NCBI RefSeq assembly: GCF_000091045.1
Contig: NC_006694.1
Span: forward strand, 165,001 to 229,000
Source: Cryptococcus deneoformans JEC21
Lineage: Eukaryota > Basidiomycota > Tremellomycetes > Tremellales > Cryptococcaceae
DNA: 64,000 bases
Direction: 5' to 3'
The notes under the pieces are model-generated. The model ran no database searches, was not told the DNA's origin, and worked only from the letters and a program-made list of their open reading frames with translations. Position numbers and translations under genes: made by a program. Below, in pieces: positions 1-12,310 of this stretch; position 1 is the stretch's first letter, and every line of letters begins with the position of its first letter.

Positions 1-232
1 AAAGATGACAGAGAGGAGGAACAGGGAAAGGAAAAGGGAAAGGGGAATGGGAATAATGAAAACGAGAAAGTTTCAGATGACGTTGATTAGACGTTCTAGA
101 TATACAGCTTTCGAGGCTGAACAACTGTATGAAAATGTACCGATATTTCTCAAGCTCGAAGTTATAGCTGCATTTCCACTCTCACCTACCAGGCATTAAC
201 CACATATGCCTATCTCGCTTTATTCACTCTTT

Positions 233-1672
233 TTACTCCGCTTTCTTCTCATCTCTAGCAGCCTTCTTCAAAGCTCTCTTCCTAATATCCTTGTGCATCC
301 CGAGGATGACCTTGATCCCTGCCATCTCACTCACATAGCCTGCAAACCCAACGACATAGTCCAAAATAGCATGAGACCAAAAGGGTGTGCGCTCATGCGG
401 ACGGCCTTGGGCACCGCGCGGAAGGCCGATAGAGTTGAGAGTTGAGCGAACAAAAGGCGCAGGGGTAGGGACGAAGGGTGAAGATTTACGAATTTTGGAC
501 ATGTTGGATACCTTTTTGGAGGGTTTTAGCTCTGGCCGGCATTTGGTTTGATAAGAGGGGCTTACAACGAAAGCAGCCTGAACAAGCTCAACGATCACAC
601 CCTGAGGCTTGACCTCCTCCGCCAATGCCTTTGTCCAAGTAGCCAAAGCAGCCTTTGTCCCAGAATAGCTCGCAAGGAGCGGAGAGGGGATGCGTCCGGA
701 GAGGGAACCGATAGTAATGACGAGGGATTTGGGAGCGCCTTTTTGCTTGGAGCGGGCGACCATTGATGGGAGGATGGAGCGAGTGACGAGATAGGTCCAG
801 GTGACGTTCTGTGGAAATTTTGGGGAAGAAGTTATCAGTTGGCCGCTCTTATGTGGGAAACAGGAGAGAGAAGATGGAGCAAGGGAGGACCTACGGTCTC
901 GATGATACGGCTCATTTCGGAACGCTCAGTCTCGTGGAAAGCTACAGGCATGCTGTGTGATGCACCGACATTGTTAACTGTATGTCCACAAACGTGAGCC
1001 TCAAAAGATCTATTTGTGGCCGGGGAAAGATCCAAAGGACTCACTGAGAATACCCACGTCAAGGTTTTGGGCCAAAAGCTCAAGCTGAGTGAGCGCGTCG
1101 TCTCGAGCACTACCAGGGGTAGAAACGTCCACAGTAACAGATTTGGTGTGAACATCGTACTTGCTCTCTGATCATCCACGTCGTAATCAGCAAACAGCCG
1201 GTCATTGGACATTCGTTTATTTGAGTCGAGGCAAAATGGAACGTGTGACATACCGATTTCCTTGGAAAGATCAGTAAGAGCAGACTGCCTTCGACCGACA
1301 AGGATAATATTGAACTTTTTGGCGGCAAGCTGTCGAGCAAATTCGAGGCCGATACCTGAAGTACACCCGGTAACCACAGCCCATGTCTCTCCCTTTCGAG
1401 ACTGGAACGATTTGATCTAAATTATGAGAAAGAAGATGTCAGGTATTAGTCTCCCTTGGACTATGAAATGCACTCACGTCCTTTCCTGGCAAGACAGTAA
1501 GCTCAAGGAAAAGCCTGAAGATGGAGAGAGTGTATCGGAGTAGGAAAGCAGCTCCGACGGTGGAGAGGATAAGCGCCGGGATGGACACGTCGAGGACTAT
1601 TTCGTGCCCAAAGAGATGAACAGAAGGATGGCCAGCAAGATGCTGACCGACGTGGACTGTGTCTGCTACCAT
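233..1672 (-). CDS. IFA38: Very-long-chain 3-oxoacyl-CoA reductase (ketoacyl reductase, SDR family)
   Basis: This enzyme reduces 3-ketoacyl-CoA in the microsomal fatty-acid elongation cycle at the ER membrane. The N-terminus has a hydrophobic segment ([15 protein letters not shown]), followed by the NADPH-binding TGCTSGIG motif, the NNVGAS motif typical of KAR enzymes, and the catalytic YSGTK (YxxxK). The C-terminus ends KKAE, which fits the KKxx ER-retrieval signal. The frame is broken by several short introns, for example one after PGKD near 1480. I chose the ATG at 1672 because its context (CCATAATGG) is better than that of an in-frame ATG at 1705. The gene is divergent from the METTL14-like gene. 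Family assignment is secure; exon edges are approximate. Confidence 0.88.
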
Positions 1673-1919
1673 TATGGAGATAGTTTGCGGAGACTGAAAA
1701 TACATACAATATCGCAGTTCATTTCGTTATGCTCATGCTTGGGGTCGGTTACGCGCTTCGTGTCAAGCGTGTGGAGATTCCACAGTTCTCCGTCCTTGTG
1801 GTGGTAGGGGAATTTGCTTCCGCGACTCCGCCGGCGACTTTAGACATTCAGTTTAGGTGAAATCGTCGAAGATTCTTGTGTAGATTGCTTTCAAAGCCTC
1901 AACGCATTCGAATATAACC

Positions 1920-1943
1920 ATGGACTGCAGCTCACAATGGTAA
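1920..1943 (+). promoter_or_regulatory. Overlapping upstream ORF of the METTL14-like gene
   Basis: An ATG at 1920 opens a 7-codon frame (MDCSSQW) that stops at TAA 1941-1943. The stop lies just past the main ATG at 1937 and in a different frame. Ribosomes that start here must reinitiate or leak to reach the main start. The frame is seen directly; a regulatory role is inferred. Confidence 0.5.
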
Positions 1944-3797
1944 CGTTAGTCGAGCATCGCGCCTTCCTTAATTCAATACTCGACCGTCAAGCCGAGAGGC
2001 GGAGGCTCATTGATCCTGAAGCGGTATTCCCAACTCAACCTGTCATACGCGGTCGTATACCAAGGGCTATCCACCATAGGACCCCAGGTGATGACGAGGG
2101 TGAAAGAGATGGATGGATTAGCAAGGAGAATGTTGCCAACTATGTCAAGGAGGAAGAGACCATCCGTAATGACTATTGCGAATGGTATGGCGCTACCGGC
2201 GAATGCGGGAGTAACTTCATAATGGGTGCAGAAGGCGAAGATATCTGCTCTGAGTAAGTATCTGACAACTACTACTGAACATGCCCACTGACTTTTTGAA
2301 AGATACCCGGCGCTCAAGAAGCTCATGAATCTCAAAGCTCAGCTCGTGTCAAGCAACTCTCACCCTCCACTTTATTTTCCACTTTCGCACGAACCTCTTC
2401 GCGACTCCCTTCTCTCAACATTCTCAAACTTTCGATTCGATGTCATTCGAATAAACCCTTTATTAGACTGGGCTGATATCGCCGAACTTCCTATAAAGCA
2501 AATCTCGTCTGATCCTGCTATTGTGTTTCTCTGGGTCGGGCGAGGTGACCAAGAGGGCTTGGAAAGAGGCAGGGAATGTTTTGCGAGATGGGGTTTCAGA
2601 AGGGCGGAGGATATAGTATGGGTCAAGACGAATCGAAATAAGAATAGTGGCGAGAGGGCAGCAGCTAATGGTGCTTTGTTTGCCAACCAGAAGGAGCACT
2701 GTCTGATGGGAATCAAGGGGACTATCAAGAGAAGCGTAGACGTGAGGTTTGCGCATTGCAACGTGGATACGGACATCATTGTCTGGGAAGATTCCGGAGG
2801 TGCGATTCGTTGTCTGCGACTATGCAATGTCACGCTGATCAGTCAAGCAGATCATGAAGGACCAAGATATCCCCCGTACCTCTATACCCTTATTGAAAAC
2901 TTCTGCCTTGGTACTCGCCGTCTCGAAATCTTTGGTCGTCCTAACCTGGCTCGCCGAGGATGGGTCACTGCAGGCCTTGAGCCCTTTTCCTCTTCGTCCT
3001 CGACTGCTGACCAAAACAACGTACAACTTTTCGATCCCCAAAGTTATCCTTCCCTCGTACCAGAATCCGATGGCAAACCCATCTTACCATTCAGCCCCGA
3101 AATAGATCAATTACGCCCCAAATCCCCTGTGCGCAAACCGCCACGTTATAATAACCCATCTGGCGGTAATCCCAACAACCTAGCAGGTGGTGGAATAGGT
3201 AACAGTGGATCTAGAAATCAAGGCGGATTAGCTGTCGGCGGGCGACCGTCTCCTGCCCCCAGGTTCGCGCAGAATGGTGGAACTAGCGGGTCAGGTACTC
3301 CTATGGGCAATAGACCCAACCTCGTAATGCCGAACCAAACTTCTCCAATAGACTATTCCCAAACCCAAGGCCGAATGAGCCCGGTGAATCCGATGATGAT
3401 GCAAGGCCCGACTATGGAGCAGATGGTGGCTGCCAACATGGGTATGGGCGGTATAGGGGTCGGCATGAATGGGCCTATGGGTATGCCGATGGGGATGCCG
3501 ATAGGAAATCAATATGCTTACGGGATGGGTATTAACGGTGGACAACCCGGATTTGGCCCGCCATTCGGAGCAGGGATGGGCATGCCAGTGGGTATGGGAG
3601 TAGGAATGGGTATGGGTATGCCAATGGGTATGGATATGGGGATGGGACACATGGGAAATATGGGTTTTGATGGTATGATGCCGGGGCAAGGACAAGGTTT
3701 TGGACAGCAGCAGCTGCCACAAATGTTTGGGAACCCTCAGATGGGCCCGAGGTTTGGAGGATGGCATGGCCAAGGTGGTCAAGGACAATGGCAGTAG
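1937..3797 (+). CDS. METTL14/Kar4-like MT-A70 family protein, m6A-writer accessory subunit
   Basis: Two exons (1937-2253 and 2303-3797) join in frame at ICS-E-YPALKK and give about 603 residues. The MT-A70 fold follows the METTL14 pattern: a DYC motif near the N-terminus, SEYPALKKL, FLWVGRGDQEGLERGRECF, TNRNKN, KEHCLMGIKGTIKRS, NVDTDIIVWE, and an FCLGTRRLEIFGRP segment. The catalytic DPPW of METTL3 is absent. The equivalent site (EPPL in METTL14) reads NPLLDW, so this is presumably the non-catalytic RNA-binding partner of a METTL3/Ime4 enzyme. The last 170 residues are a low-complexity Gly/Met/Pro/Gln tail with GMGMPMGM-type runs. A short overlapping upstream ORF lies at 1920-1943. Confidence 0.87.
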
Positions 3798-3935
3798 AGG
3801 AGATAACTCAGTGCATATGTAATAGTACTTGTAATAGAACATTATTCACAAGTGTAGTCAAGATTTGTATACATTTACACTATTCATTGCCCATTATGTA
3901 TCTCGTACTTGACACCCACCTTCAACTGCCTGGTT

Positions 3936-4821
3936 TCACAGTCCAATCCAGAGGCCTCCAAATACCATAGCACCAACAGCGCCAAAAATCCTTTGGGCCA
4001 CATCGCCCCCAATTGTCTTGAAGGCACCACTCTCACTGATATCAGCGGCAACACTAGAGGATGCAGTGCTGGCATCGCTTTGAGAAGAAGTGTGGCTAGC
4101 GGAAGAAAGTTTGGATCCGGAGGCAGTTGAATCCGCCGCAGTCCCTGTCACAACCGTGCCATTCTCAGTACCAGTGTCGATCGCCAAAGCAGCAGTGTCC
4201 GTCGCAGAACCGCCATCAACACCATCAGCCGAGCCGGTAGTTTCGGCGCTGTCAGTCGCAGATGCAGAGTCAGATGCGGCAATGTCTTCTGTAGGGTCTA
4301 CGGTATCATCGTCTCCCCAATCGCCTGAGACAGCTGCTTCGGATGTTGTATCTGTGCTGTCGGTGAAGGCTGCGTGTTTGTACCCGTCTGGGGCAGAATC
4401 CGAGGATTCGTAGATGGAACCTGTAGCATAAAAGAGCTGGCACAAGCCATTAGCATATAGCAAAGAGGATATCGTGACATTGAGACATACTTGGATGTAA
4501 TAGAAAGTTTGATAATAATTACCTGTGGCATCTCCTGTACAAGTCGATGAAGTACAGTCGAACGCTTGTTGGGCTAGAGCATCCTGAGGAACAGAAGTAA
4601 TAGTATCATTGAAGCCGGATAAGCACCCAATCACTACAGTGTCTCTGTCAGCCTGTCGTTTGTAGCGCGTGTACCGTATGCCAAGACAAACCGCAATCAT
4701 AGTCATTAGTCACCCAATCAGGCCAGCTGGTATTGTTAGTGCTGTCATCTGCTTTGATTGATCCAAGCAAGGCGAGACACGAAAGCAGGCCAAAAGGGAT
4801 GGTCTGCTTGACTGATATCAT
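3936..4821 (-). CDS. Secreted Ser/Thr-rich GPI-anchored-type surface protein
   Basis: Three exons (4821-4692, 4633-4491, 4436-3936) sum to 774 nt, or 257 residues. A signal peptide (ISVKQTIPFGLLSCLALLGS) is followed by a small Cys-containing domain with CVIGC and CTSSTC. Then comes a long Ser/Thr/Ala/Asp-rich stalk and a hydrophobic C-terminus (VGAMVFGGLWIGL) of GPI-signal type. I chose the ATG at 4821 rather than 4866 because it puts the signal peptide at the very start. The first intron needs a GTTTGT donor. The second intron is 54 nt, stop-free and a multiple of three. It is probably a cell-wall or membrane mannoprotein; I do not recognise a named family. Confidence 0.72.
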
Positions 4822-5892
4822 TTTTTGGATGGCTGTAAGCTTTCTTCGCTGAATCTTCAGAGTCATTCAAGAAATTATTGACGTTGGCCGATGATAATAT
4901 GGAGGAGTTTCCATGATGGGATGAACATCATGTCGACTATGAACGTTGTGACTACGACGGATCTTTGATAGGAAGAGGCCAAAGGACCAATTGGCAGTGA
5001 GTCAGTATTAGGGCGATAAATGAATGGAAGGCCAGTAGAGAGGTGAAGAAAGGAAGAGTAGTATCGATGACGATCAAGTCGCAGCGCGGTGTTTCGCCGA
5101 GTAATTGTAGTAGTTCAGCAACGGGCGCAAGTCCTAGGGGAATACTTGGCCAGTTTCGGGAGCAGCGCTCTGATAGAATAGACTCATGCATTTTGTGTCA
5201 GCTGCTTCTTGCCATTGACATCCGTCGGCCATCGGCTTGTTCTTTGTCTCTTTTTGCTTTGGTACGATTGCGTGTCTTGGATGCTTGTCAGGCAAAGCCA
5301 AGCACAGTGGCCGAGGTGACTATTCTTGGTCCGGTAAGGCCCTCGTGCTATCACTGTGATGCTACGGCTTGCCGCAGAGGCCCATAGTTCTCTATGAGCG
5401 ATAGATAAAGCATGCATGGCCACTTCGGAGCTGGATTAAGAGAACACGGTTACTGGCTTGAACTTCCGGCGACTGATCGGCCACCGCCAAACAAACAAGT
5501 GCGATCGAAGTGTTTACGTAAACAAAACAAATCCCCAAAAAAATGAACGCCGGCCTCCCACGCCGAGTAGCCCGGGGAGCGCGATGAAGGGGGCAGTGGT
5601 GGGTGGCAACGAGCAACCGGAAGGCAGTGGAAAAAGAGGTATCCATGGCGGCGAGAGAGCTGCAGGCCGCGAAGAGGGAATCTGGAATGGTGAACCGGGT
5701 TATGAGATGGCAAGACAGCGTCATGTGGTATTTGAACGAAGATAGAAGTTAAGGAACCTAACTTAGCCGGGGAGTGCGTCATACGACTTGGCTTTCCCAA
5801 ATCATCCATCGCCCGACGCAACGTTATCTATTTAACTCTGCTTCCACGTCTTTCCTCTTTCTTTCATCGCCACTTACACACCAATATCTATA
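4822..5892. promoter_or_regulatory. Divergent intergenic region between the surface protein and FAA genes
   Basis: No convincing gene is seen in 1,071 bp. The region includes a 12-bp perfect palindrome GTTTACGTAAAC at 5512-5523, which contains the bZIP/Yap-type site TTACGTAA. The last 60 bp before the FAA start are pyrimidine-rich, as in a leader. Confidence 0.5.
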
Positions 5893-8287
5893 ATGGCCCC
5901 CAGAAAGAACAAGGAACCAGCTTCTTGGGAAGTAGATGCTGACAAACCCAAGCCTGATGGCGAAACACGCGTTAGGAGAGCTTACTGCGTAAAAGACCTT
6001 GTTACGCGTAAGTCATGGAAAGAGCATGCGCATGTCTGCTTTACTGACATTTTTCAACAGAGCCTGCTCCCGGAATTGACACTGTTCACGACCTCTTAAT
6101 CTATGCTGCCAAGACCCACGGTTCCAAGAAGGGTTTTGCCTCGCGTGATATCCTAAAGGTCATCACCGAGGAAAAGGAGGTTACCAAGCGTGTCGGCGGC
6201 AAGGAGCACAAGGAAACGAAGAAATGGAACTACTTCAAGCTCTCTCCTTATAATTGGATGTCTTATGAAGGATTCCTTGGCAAGGTGAAGGAAATTGGTG
6301 CTGGTCTTAGAGTGCTTGCTGCCGATGACGGTCGGGAATCAGAAAAGTTCTTTAACATCTACAGCCAGACTTCGTGAGTCGGCGGGCAGCCATATCATTT
6401 TTTGTAAGAAGAGCTGCTGACGCTTGGTACAGTCGAAATTGGATGCTCGTCGCTCAAGCCTGTGCTTTTAATGCTGTCCCCATTTCTACCGCTTACGACT
6501 CCCTTGGGCCCGAAGGTCTCAAGCACGCAATCCAGGAGACCGAGGTCCATAGCATGTTCACCAACGCCGACTTGCTTCCTACTCTCCTTAAGGTCATTGG
6601 GGATACTGAAACCGTCAAGGTTATTGTCTACGACGGCGAAGCGGACCCTAAAATTATCGAGGACTTGAAGAATGTGCGGGAAGGCATGAAGGTTGTGACT
6701 TTGGATGAAGTGGTGGAGATTGGGAAAAAGAATCCCGTTGAAGCTATCAAGGCAAAGAGGGAGGAGGTGTACTGCTGCATGTACACCAGTGGTTCGAGTG
6801 AGTTCACGTTGTCATCCGCGACGATCAAAGCGGTCCGTGCTCACCCAGTCCTATAGCTGGTACACCAAAGGGTGTGCTTCTGACGCACGGTAACGTCGTT
6901 TCTGCCGGTATGTTCCTCTGAGTATTATCAGTGAGAAATAGCTGATAGGATTGTAGTCGCTTCCGTCTGGACCCTCTTGTACGAGTATCTCACCTCCAAG
7001 GACTCTTACCTCGCTTTCCTTCCCCTTGCCCACATTCTCGAATTCGTCGTTGAGAACTCTTTCATTTTTGCTGGTCTTCCCGTTGGTTACGGTCGCGTCA
7101 AGACCTTGACAGACGCGAGTGTTCGAGAATGCAAGGGTGATATTGCGGAGTTTAAACCCGTAAGTTCGATTATCACGCAAGCGAGGACTTTGCACTGATC
7201 ATCTCGCCCTTAGTCTATCATGGTCGGTGTCCCTGCTGTCTGGGAACTTATCCGAAAGGGTATTCTTACCAAGGTCGACCAGTCCGGTGCTCTCAAGAAG
7301 TCCATTTTCAACTTTGCCCTCAAGGCCAAGCAAGCTGCCCACCACTATTCTATTCCGTTCTTGGCCGGACTCACCGATACTATCGTTTTCGACGCCGTTC
7401 GTGCACAGACTGGCGGTAACTTGAAGATCTTGTTCAGCGGTGGCGGTGCTGTCTCCAAAAGCACTCAGCAGTTCTTGTGCACAGCCCTGGTCATTATGAT
7501 TCAAGGTTACGGCCTTACGGAAACGACTGCCATGGCTACCATCCTCAACCCCGCCTTCATGCAATTCGGGGCTGTCGGTGGTCCCGTTCCTGCTGCTGAA
7601 GTGAAGCTTATCGACGCTCCTGAAGCTGGCTACTTCTCCACCAACAATCCTCCTCAGGGTGAGATTCTCGTCAGAGGTCCTGCCATCTTCAAGGGTTACT
7701 ACAAGCGCCCTGACCTTGACAAGGAAGCCTTTACCGAGGATGGTTGGTTCCGAACTGGTGATGTCGGACAATGGAATAAGGATGGTACTCTCTCTATTGT
7801 CGACCGACTCAAGAACCTCGTCAAGCTCGCTGGTGGTGAATATATTGCCATCGAGTACCTCGAGTCTATTTACAAGTCATGTCCCCTTGTTGCCAACGGC
7901 GCTATCCTTGCCAACGGTGACCACAACCAACCCGCCATGGTCGTCGTCGCCCACCCCCACAATCTTCCCGCTTTTGCCAAGAAAAATGGTCTTGGTGATG
8001 GCGAAGACCTCGAGCACTTGTGTACCGATGACAAGGTTACGGATGCTGCGTTGAAAGAATTGAACAACATCGGTAAGAAGGCGGGATTGAAGGGTATGGA
8101 GTTGTTAGAAGCTATTGTGCTTGTGGCGGATGAGTGGACACCTGAAAGTGGTTTCTTGACTGCTGCTCAGAGTAAGTTTTATTTATTTATTTTTACCGCA
8201 AGAACAATGGCTAATAATATTGCAGAGTTGCAAAGGAGGGTCATCGAGAAGCACTACGAGGACCGTATCAAGGCCGTCTATGATTAA
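5893..8287 (+). CDS. FAA1: Long-chain fatty-acid-CoA ligase (acyl-CoA synthetase)
   Basis: This AMP-forming enzyme activates long-chain fatty acids to acyl-CoA. Introns at 6008-6060, 6374-6432, 6798-6856, 6908-6956, 7160-7213 and 8172-8225 leave 2,067 nt, or 688 residues, the usual fungal Faa length. Splicing restores the AMP-binding signature YTSGSTGTPKG, which intron 3 splits inside SGS|T. Further on are the adenylation motif QGYGLTETTA, DGWFRTGDVG and the hinge motif DRLKNLVKLAGGEYIA. The product is expected on the ER, peroxisome or lipid-droplet membranes. The ATG at 5893 follows a CT-rich leader. Which FAA paralogue this is cannot be decided from sequence alone. Confidence 0.92.
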
Positions 8288-8588
8288 GCGCCGTTTCGTC
8301 ATTGTTCCATGGCGTATTATACCCGTGCTCGGCGTGGGCGTAAGGGCATTGTGATGAGTATTTTTAATCGCGGGGGCTCTTAATGAGATAAAGTAGTCTA
8401 TACCAAAACCATGAAGGAGAGGAGGGAAACCTTGTATTCAAGTCGTGCCTTTCAATCTTAATGATGCCTATGTAACGTGTACTCTTTCAAGCTGTTTGCC
8501 CTACTCCTGATTATGAATATTTGCATTATGTTTTTTTACTACTTCCAAATCCGGTGTGAATCTAGACATAGGATACCATGTTTACACA
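8288..8588. other. 3' intergenic between convergent FAA and USO1 genes
   Basis: This is a 301-bp AT-rich interval between two converging stop codons. I see only likely 3' UTR and polyadenylation sequence. Confidence 0.5.
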
Positions 8589-11500
8589 TTACTCTTCTTC
8601 ATCTTCCCCCTCCTCATCTTCGCTAACTTCAAGTCCCTTTTCTTTCATCAAACGCTTATCTCTCGTCCTCTTCCCTGTCAACTCGTCAAGCAATACCAGT
8701 AAATCTTCATGCTCCTTGGCCTCTTCCTCCCGCTTAGTCTTCTCTTCCACCAGGCTAGCTTCAAGTTCCTTCACCTTGGCATCGAGCTCGGCTGCACGCT
8801 TCTTGGCTTGCTTGTTACTGCCACCTGCAGTTTCAGCAGGAGCGGCCGTAGAGGCAGAAGCAGCGGTTGCAAGTTTCTCTTCAAGCTCCTTGATCTTGCT
8901 CTCAAGAGTCGCAGTCTTCTCCTCGGCAGACTTGGCCTTTTCTTCAGATGACTTGGAATTTTGTTCAAGCTGCTTGACACGATCCTCCCTTGCCTTTACT
9001 TGCGCTTCCCATTCCCTTTGCTTGGTATTCCACTCTTCTTCCTTCTTTTTAACCTCCTCTTCCTGCTTCTTGGCCTCCTCTTCCTTCATTGTAGCTTCCT
9101 CCTTCCGCTTCTTAGCCTCTTCTCCCAACTTTTTCAGCTCTTCCTCCTTCTTCTTGTTCTCCTCCTCCAGTTTCCTCACCTCTTCTTCCGCCTTGCTAGC
9201 GCTATCGCCCCTACCAGTACCGGCATCGGCATCGGCACCGGCAGCAGCCCCCGCTTGGGCCTCAGCAGCCTCCTTGGCCTTTACAGCCTCTCCCAACTCT
9301 TCCTCCAACTCCTTCACCTTGTTCTCTAAATCTTTAAACTTGCCCTCCCTTCCCTTGGCACTCATCTTTGCCAAACTCAACTCGCTACTCGCCTTTTCAT
9401 GCGCTTCTTTTACTTGCTTCAGTTCCTCCTTGACGGATTCCAACTCTGTTGCCGTCGATTGAGCGGCCGCTGCCGTCTTCTCGAGATCGGAATACGATTG
9501 CTTGAGTGTATTCAATTCACCCTCCAATTCTTCGGTACGTTTCACGCTTTCCCCAAGCTGGGTACTCAGGGATGCAACCTGGCTCGACAAGCTTTCAACT
9601 TCTTCTATCAACTGTCCCTTTTCACCCTTGGCTTCTTTTTGCAATGACTCAATTTTGTTAGTGAGGTTGGTGACTTCGTCGGTCTGCGTTTTGAGCTTGG
9701 AGCGGAGAGACATTATGATAGCGGCTGTTTCAGCGTCGTCGGCGGGGGGAACATTGCGAGGGGCATCAGGGTCAATGGCAATTGATCTCTGGATAGTGTC
9801 TGTATCTCTGTCAGCTTTCTTATGTTCTCTGCCTTGTGTTTTTTCATCGGCACAGCAAGCAGACTTACAATAATGGTTCTTCCAGAAATCAACAAAAGCC
9901 CAATCAAACCAAACCTCCATGTCTTCCTCTTCCTCCTCTCCCATGGGAGCCTGGCTGCTCAACAGAGAAGTCAACTCGAATTCATCAGGTTGAACTGCTC
10001 TAAACCTCGGATCTTCCCTCAACCTCGCCATCCTCGAGACAAACTGATCCGGCCCGATACGGGAGTGTAAGATGGGGTGTAAAGTCGCGCGGGTGATTTC
10101 ACCTGGTTCGCGATTGAATTCGTAGCAGACTCCAAGGAGGAAAGCGGAGAGACCTTGGACGAGGGGGTCGATAGATGTGTTTTGGGTTATTGGTTGAATC
10201 AACTTTTTATGCGAAAAGTCAGCAAAACCGAATGAGGGATGGAAGATGGATTTTTTGACATACAGCTTGGAGGTTATTACTCTCACTCAAAAACTCCTTG
10301 ACACTCTTGGGACTGTCCCATAACCAGGTACACAACAGCGCCAAGTACCCTACCATCACCCTCGTCCATTCTTCCTCTTCCCTTGTAGCTTCTGCTCCCC
10401 CACTCCTCGCTGCGCGATTCACACTCTCGGTCTGTTCCCTCGACGCAAGCATCAAGTTGCCCACAACAAGCTGCAAAAGGGGAATCTTATCTTCCTCTGT
10501 TTCTATAGCCGAATCGGGATCATGATCGAGATCCGTATCCCCAGAGGGGAAGGAGATCTCTCTTGCAAGTTTTTTGGCGTGCTCAGAGTTGCGGATGAGG
10601 TGCGAGAGGAGGAGGCAAGAGAACAAAGGGCGGTAAGGATCAAATGAGGGCGTGATGGACGAATGGGGGAGCTCGAGGACGCCAGAAAGGATGAGAGAGC
10701 CCGCGTTGGAAATGGGGTCGACGTTGAGGTTGTCAGCAATAGGAGTGACGAGGGCAGAGAGGATGGTGATTCGTCCTTCATCGTTGCTAGAGAGGTACGC
10801 CTCAAACATATTAACTCCCGCTGCGCGGGCCTTTAACCCCTTTCCACCCGTCGTAGGGTCACCGTCGATGATACTAGCTACAAGAGCCTCCACAGCCGAT
10901 TTGGCTGGGACACGAACAAATCCGCCGCCAGGGTGCTCGTCGTCAGCCTGTACAGCGAGGAGAGGAGACACAAGCAATGAAGAGAGAAGATCTTGGTTTG
11001 TGGAAGATGCGGTGAGGATTGGGGTGAGAGTCGAGAGGCATTGGGATTTGATCGAGGGTGGAGCGTTTGATGCAAGTGAGAGTTCGAGAAGGCAACGGGT
11101 GACACCGCTTGAGACCATGGCGTTCTGGTTGCCGCCTCCGGGACCACCAACGAGCATTCGTATCAAACCCAAGACCAAGCCGGTGTTGTGGATTTTTTGA
11201 TCAGACCAGTATTGCAAGGCGAATTCGTCGGGGGTGGGCTCATCGGCAGGAAGGGGCGCGGGGAAGTCGAGGATCCGGGGAATTTGGGGGATTAGAGTGA
11301 GCTCTCGAAAGTAGTTCTTTGCAAGAAGTTAGCTCCTAGTTTTCGTAACAATGGACCAAACATACCTGATTAGAAACATTGAATCTGAGCAAACACGCTA
11401 CAGCAGCCAAGGCATCTTGCACAACGATTCCACCGTCCGCCCCGCCTTCTTGGTCGATAATTTGAAACAGCTTCTCAAACGCACCAGAAAACGCAACAAT

Positions 11501-12310
11501 CTTCTGCAGATCCTGGTTGCCAGCCAACATCGGTGGTAATAGTAAGAGAGCTTCGTTCCGGAGCATCTCAGCCGCACCACCACCCATCATAGACGGTGTG
11601 GCTGAGGGAGATTTGGTATCCAAAACAGCCAGGATACCATCGATCCCTGGAGGAGGGGAGGACATGATGTAGGATTGGGCGACCGCTGGTCTCGCAGTGG
11701 TGAGTTGGATGAGGAATTGGACGGCAAAGTAGCGGGGATAGAAAGAAGGCGAGGCGGATATGAGATTTACCAGAGAGTGCAAAGGTTTAGGCACCTACGG
11801 GACGTTAGCAGGGGCTGGGAATAACCAGAGCCACTTACCTCGAGGAAGGCATCTGTAAAGAAGAGTCCGAGGTCATCTTTGGTGGGCTGCCCGGGGTTAG
11901 CTTGAGTGCGCTGGGACAGAGAGGATGGCTTGCCTTCTCGACGGTCTCACACAGCTGCATCAGAGTTTCGAGAGTCGCTCTTGCGATCTCGCTATCAAAG
12001 GGCGCGTCATGTTCCAGCACGGCAATGAGCGAAGGCAAAGCGCGTCTTCCCACATCCTACTCAAGGTGTCAGCCGGCGCAATTTACGCTGTTTGGCAAGA
12101 GAGACATACCTCTTTCCAGTCCCTGCTGAGACCCTTGAGGCCAAGCACGGCAGTCCTGCGGTCCTCTACGGCTGCGCTTGTCTGTATCTTGTCTACGAGT
12201 TTGCCTATTGTGTCTGTGGCTGTCTGGGGTGCGCCGAGGTCACCTCTGAGCTGGTTGTAGGCGCTGGACAGCCTTGATCCGAACAAGGAAGTGAGCTGCT
12301 GGGTGGACAT
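8589..12310 (-). CDS. USO1: Vesicle-tethering factor Uso1/p115
   Basis: This is a peripheral Golgi tether for ER-to-Golgi COPII vesicles. The N-terminus (MSTQQLTSLFG, then TIGKLVDKIQTS and DRRTAVLGLKGLSRDWK) starts the armadillo-like globular head. The head continues through VGRRALPSLIAVLEHD, YFAVQFLIQLTTARP and later helical repeats to about 9,900. A long Glu/Lys coiled coil follows (9,700-8,700), with repeated EEE/KKKEE heptads. The protein ends in the acidic tail SEDEEGEDEEE typical of p115. It is split by several short introns, for example near 12,060-12,110, 11,795-11,840, 11,320-11,365, 10,200-10,265 and 9,800-9,867. A strongly Ser-rich reading frame on the opposite strand is only the shadow of the coiled coil. 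Confidence 0.9.

Noticed and set aside
3291..3842. His-rich open frame on the minus strand
   Set aside because: It is the complement of the Gly/Met repeat tail of the METTL14-like gene, with no start context or domain.
8578..9462. Long Ser-rich open frame (294 codons) on the plus strand
   Set aside because: It is the complement of the Glu/Lys coiled coil of Uso1; the composition is an artefact of that codon use.
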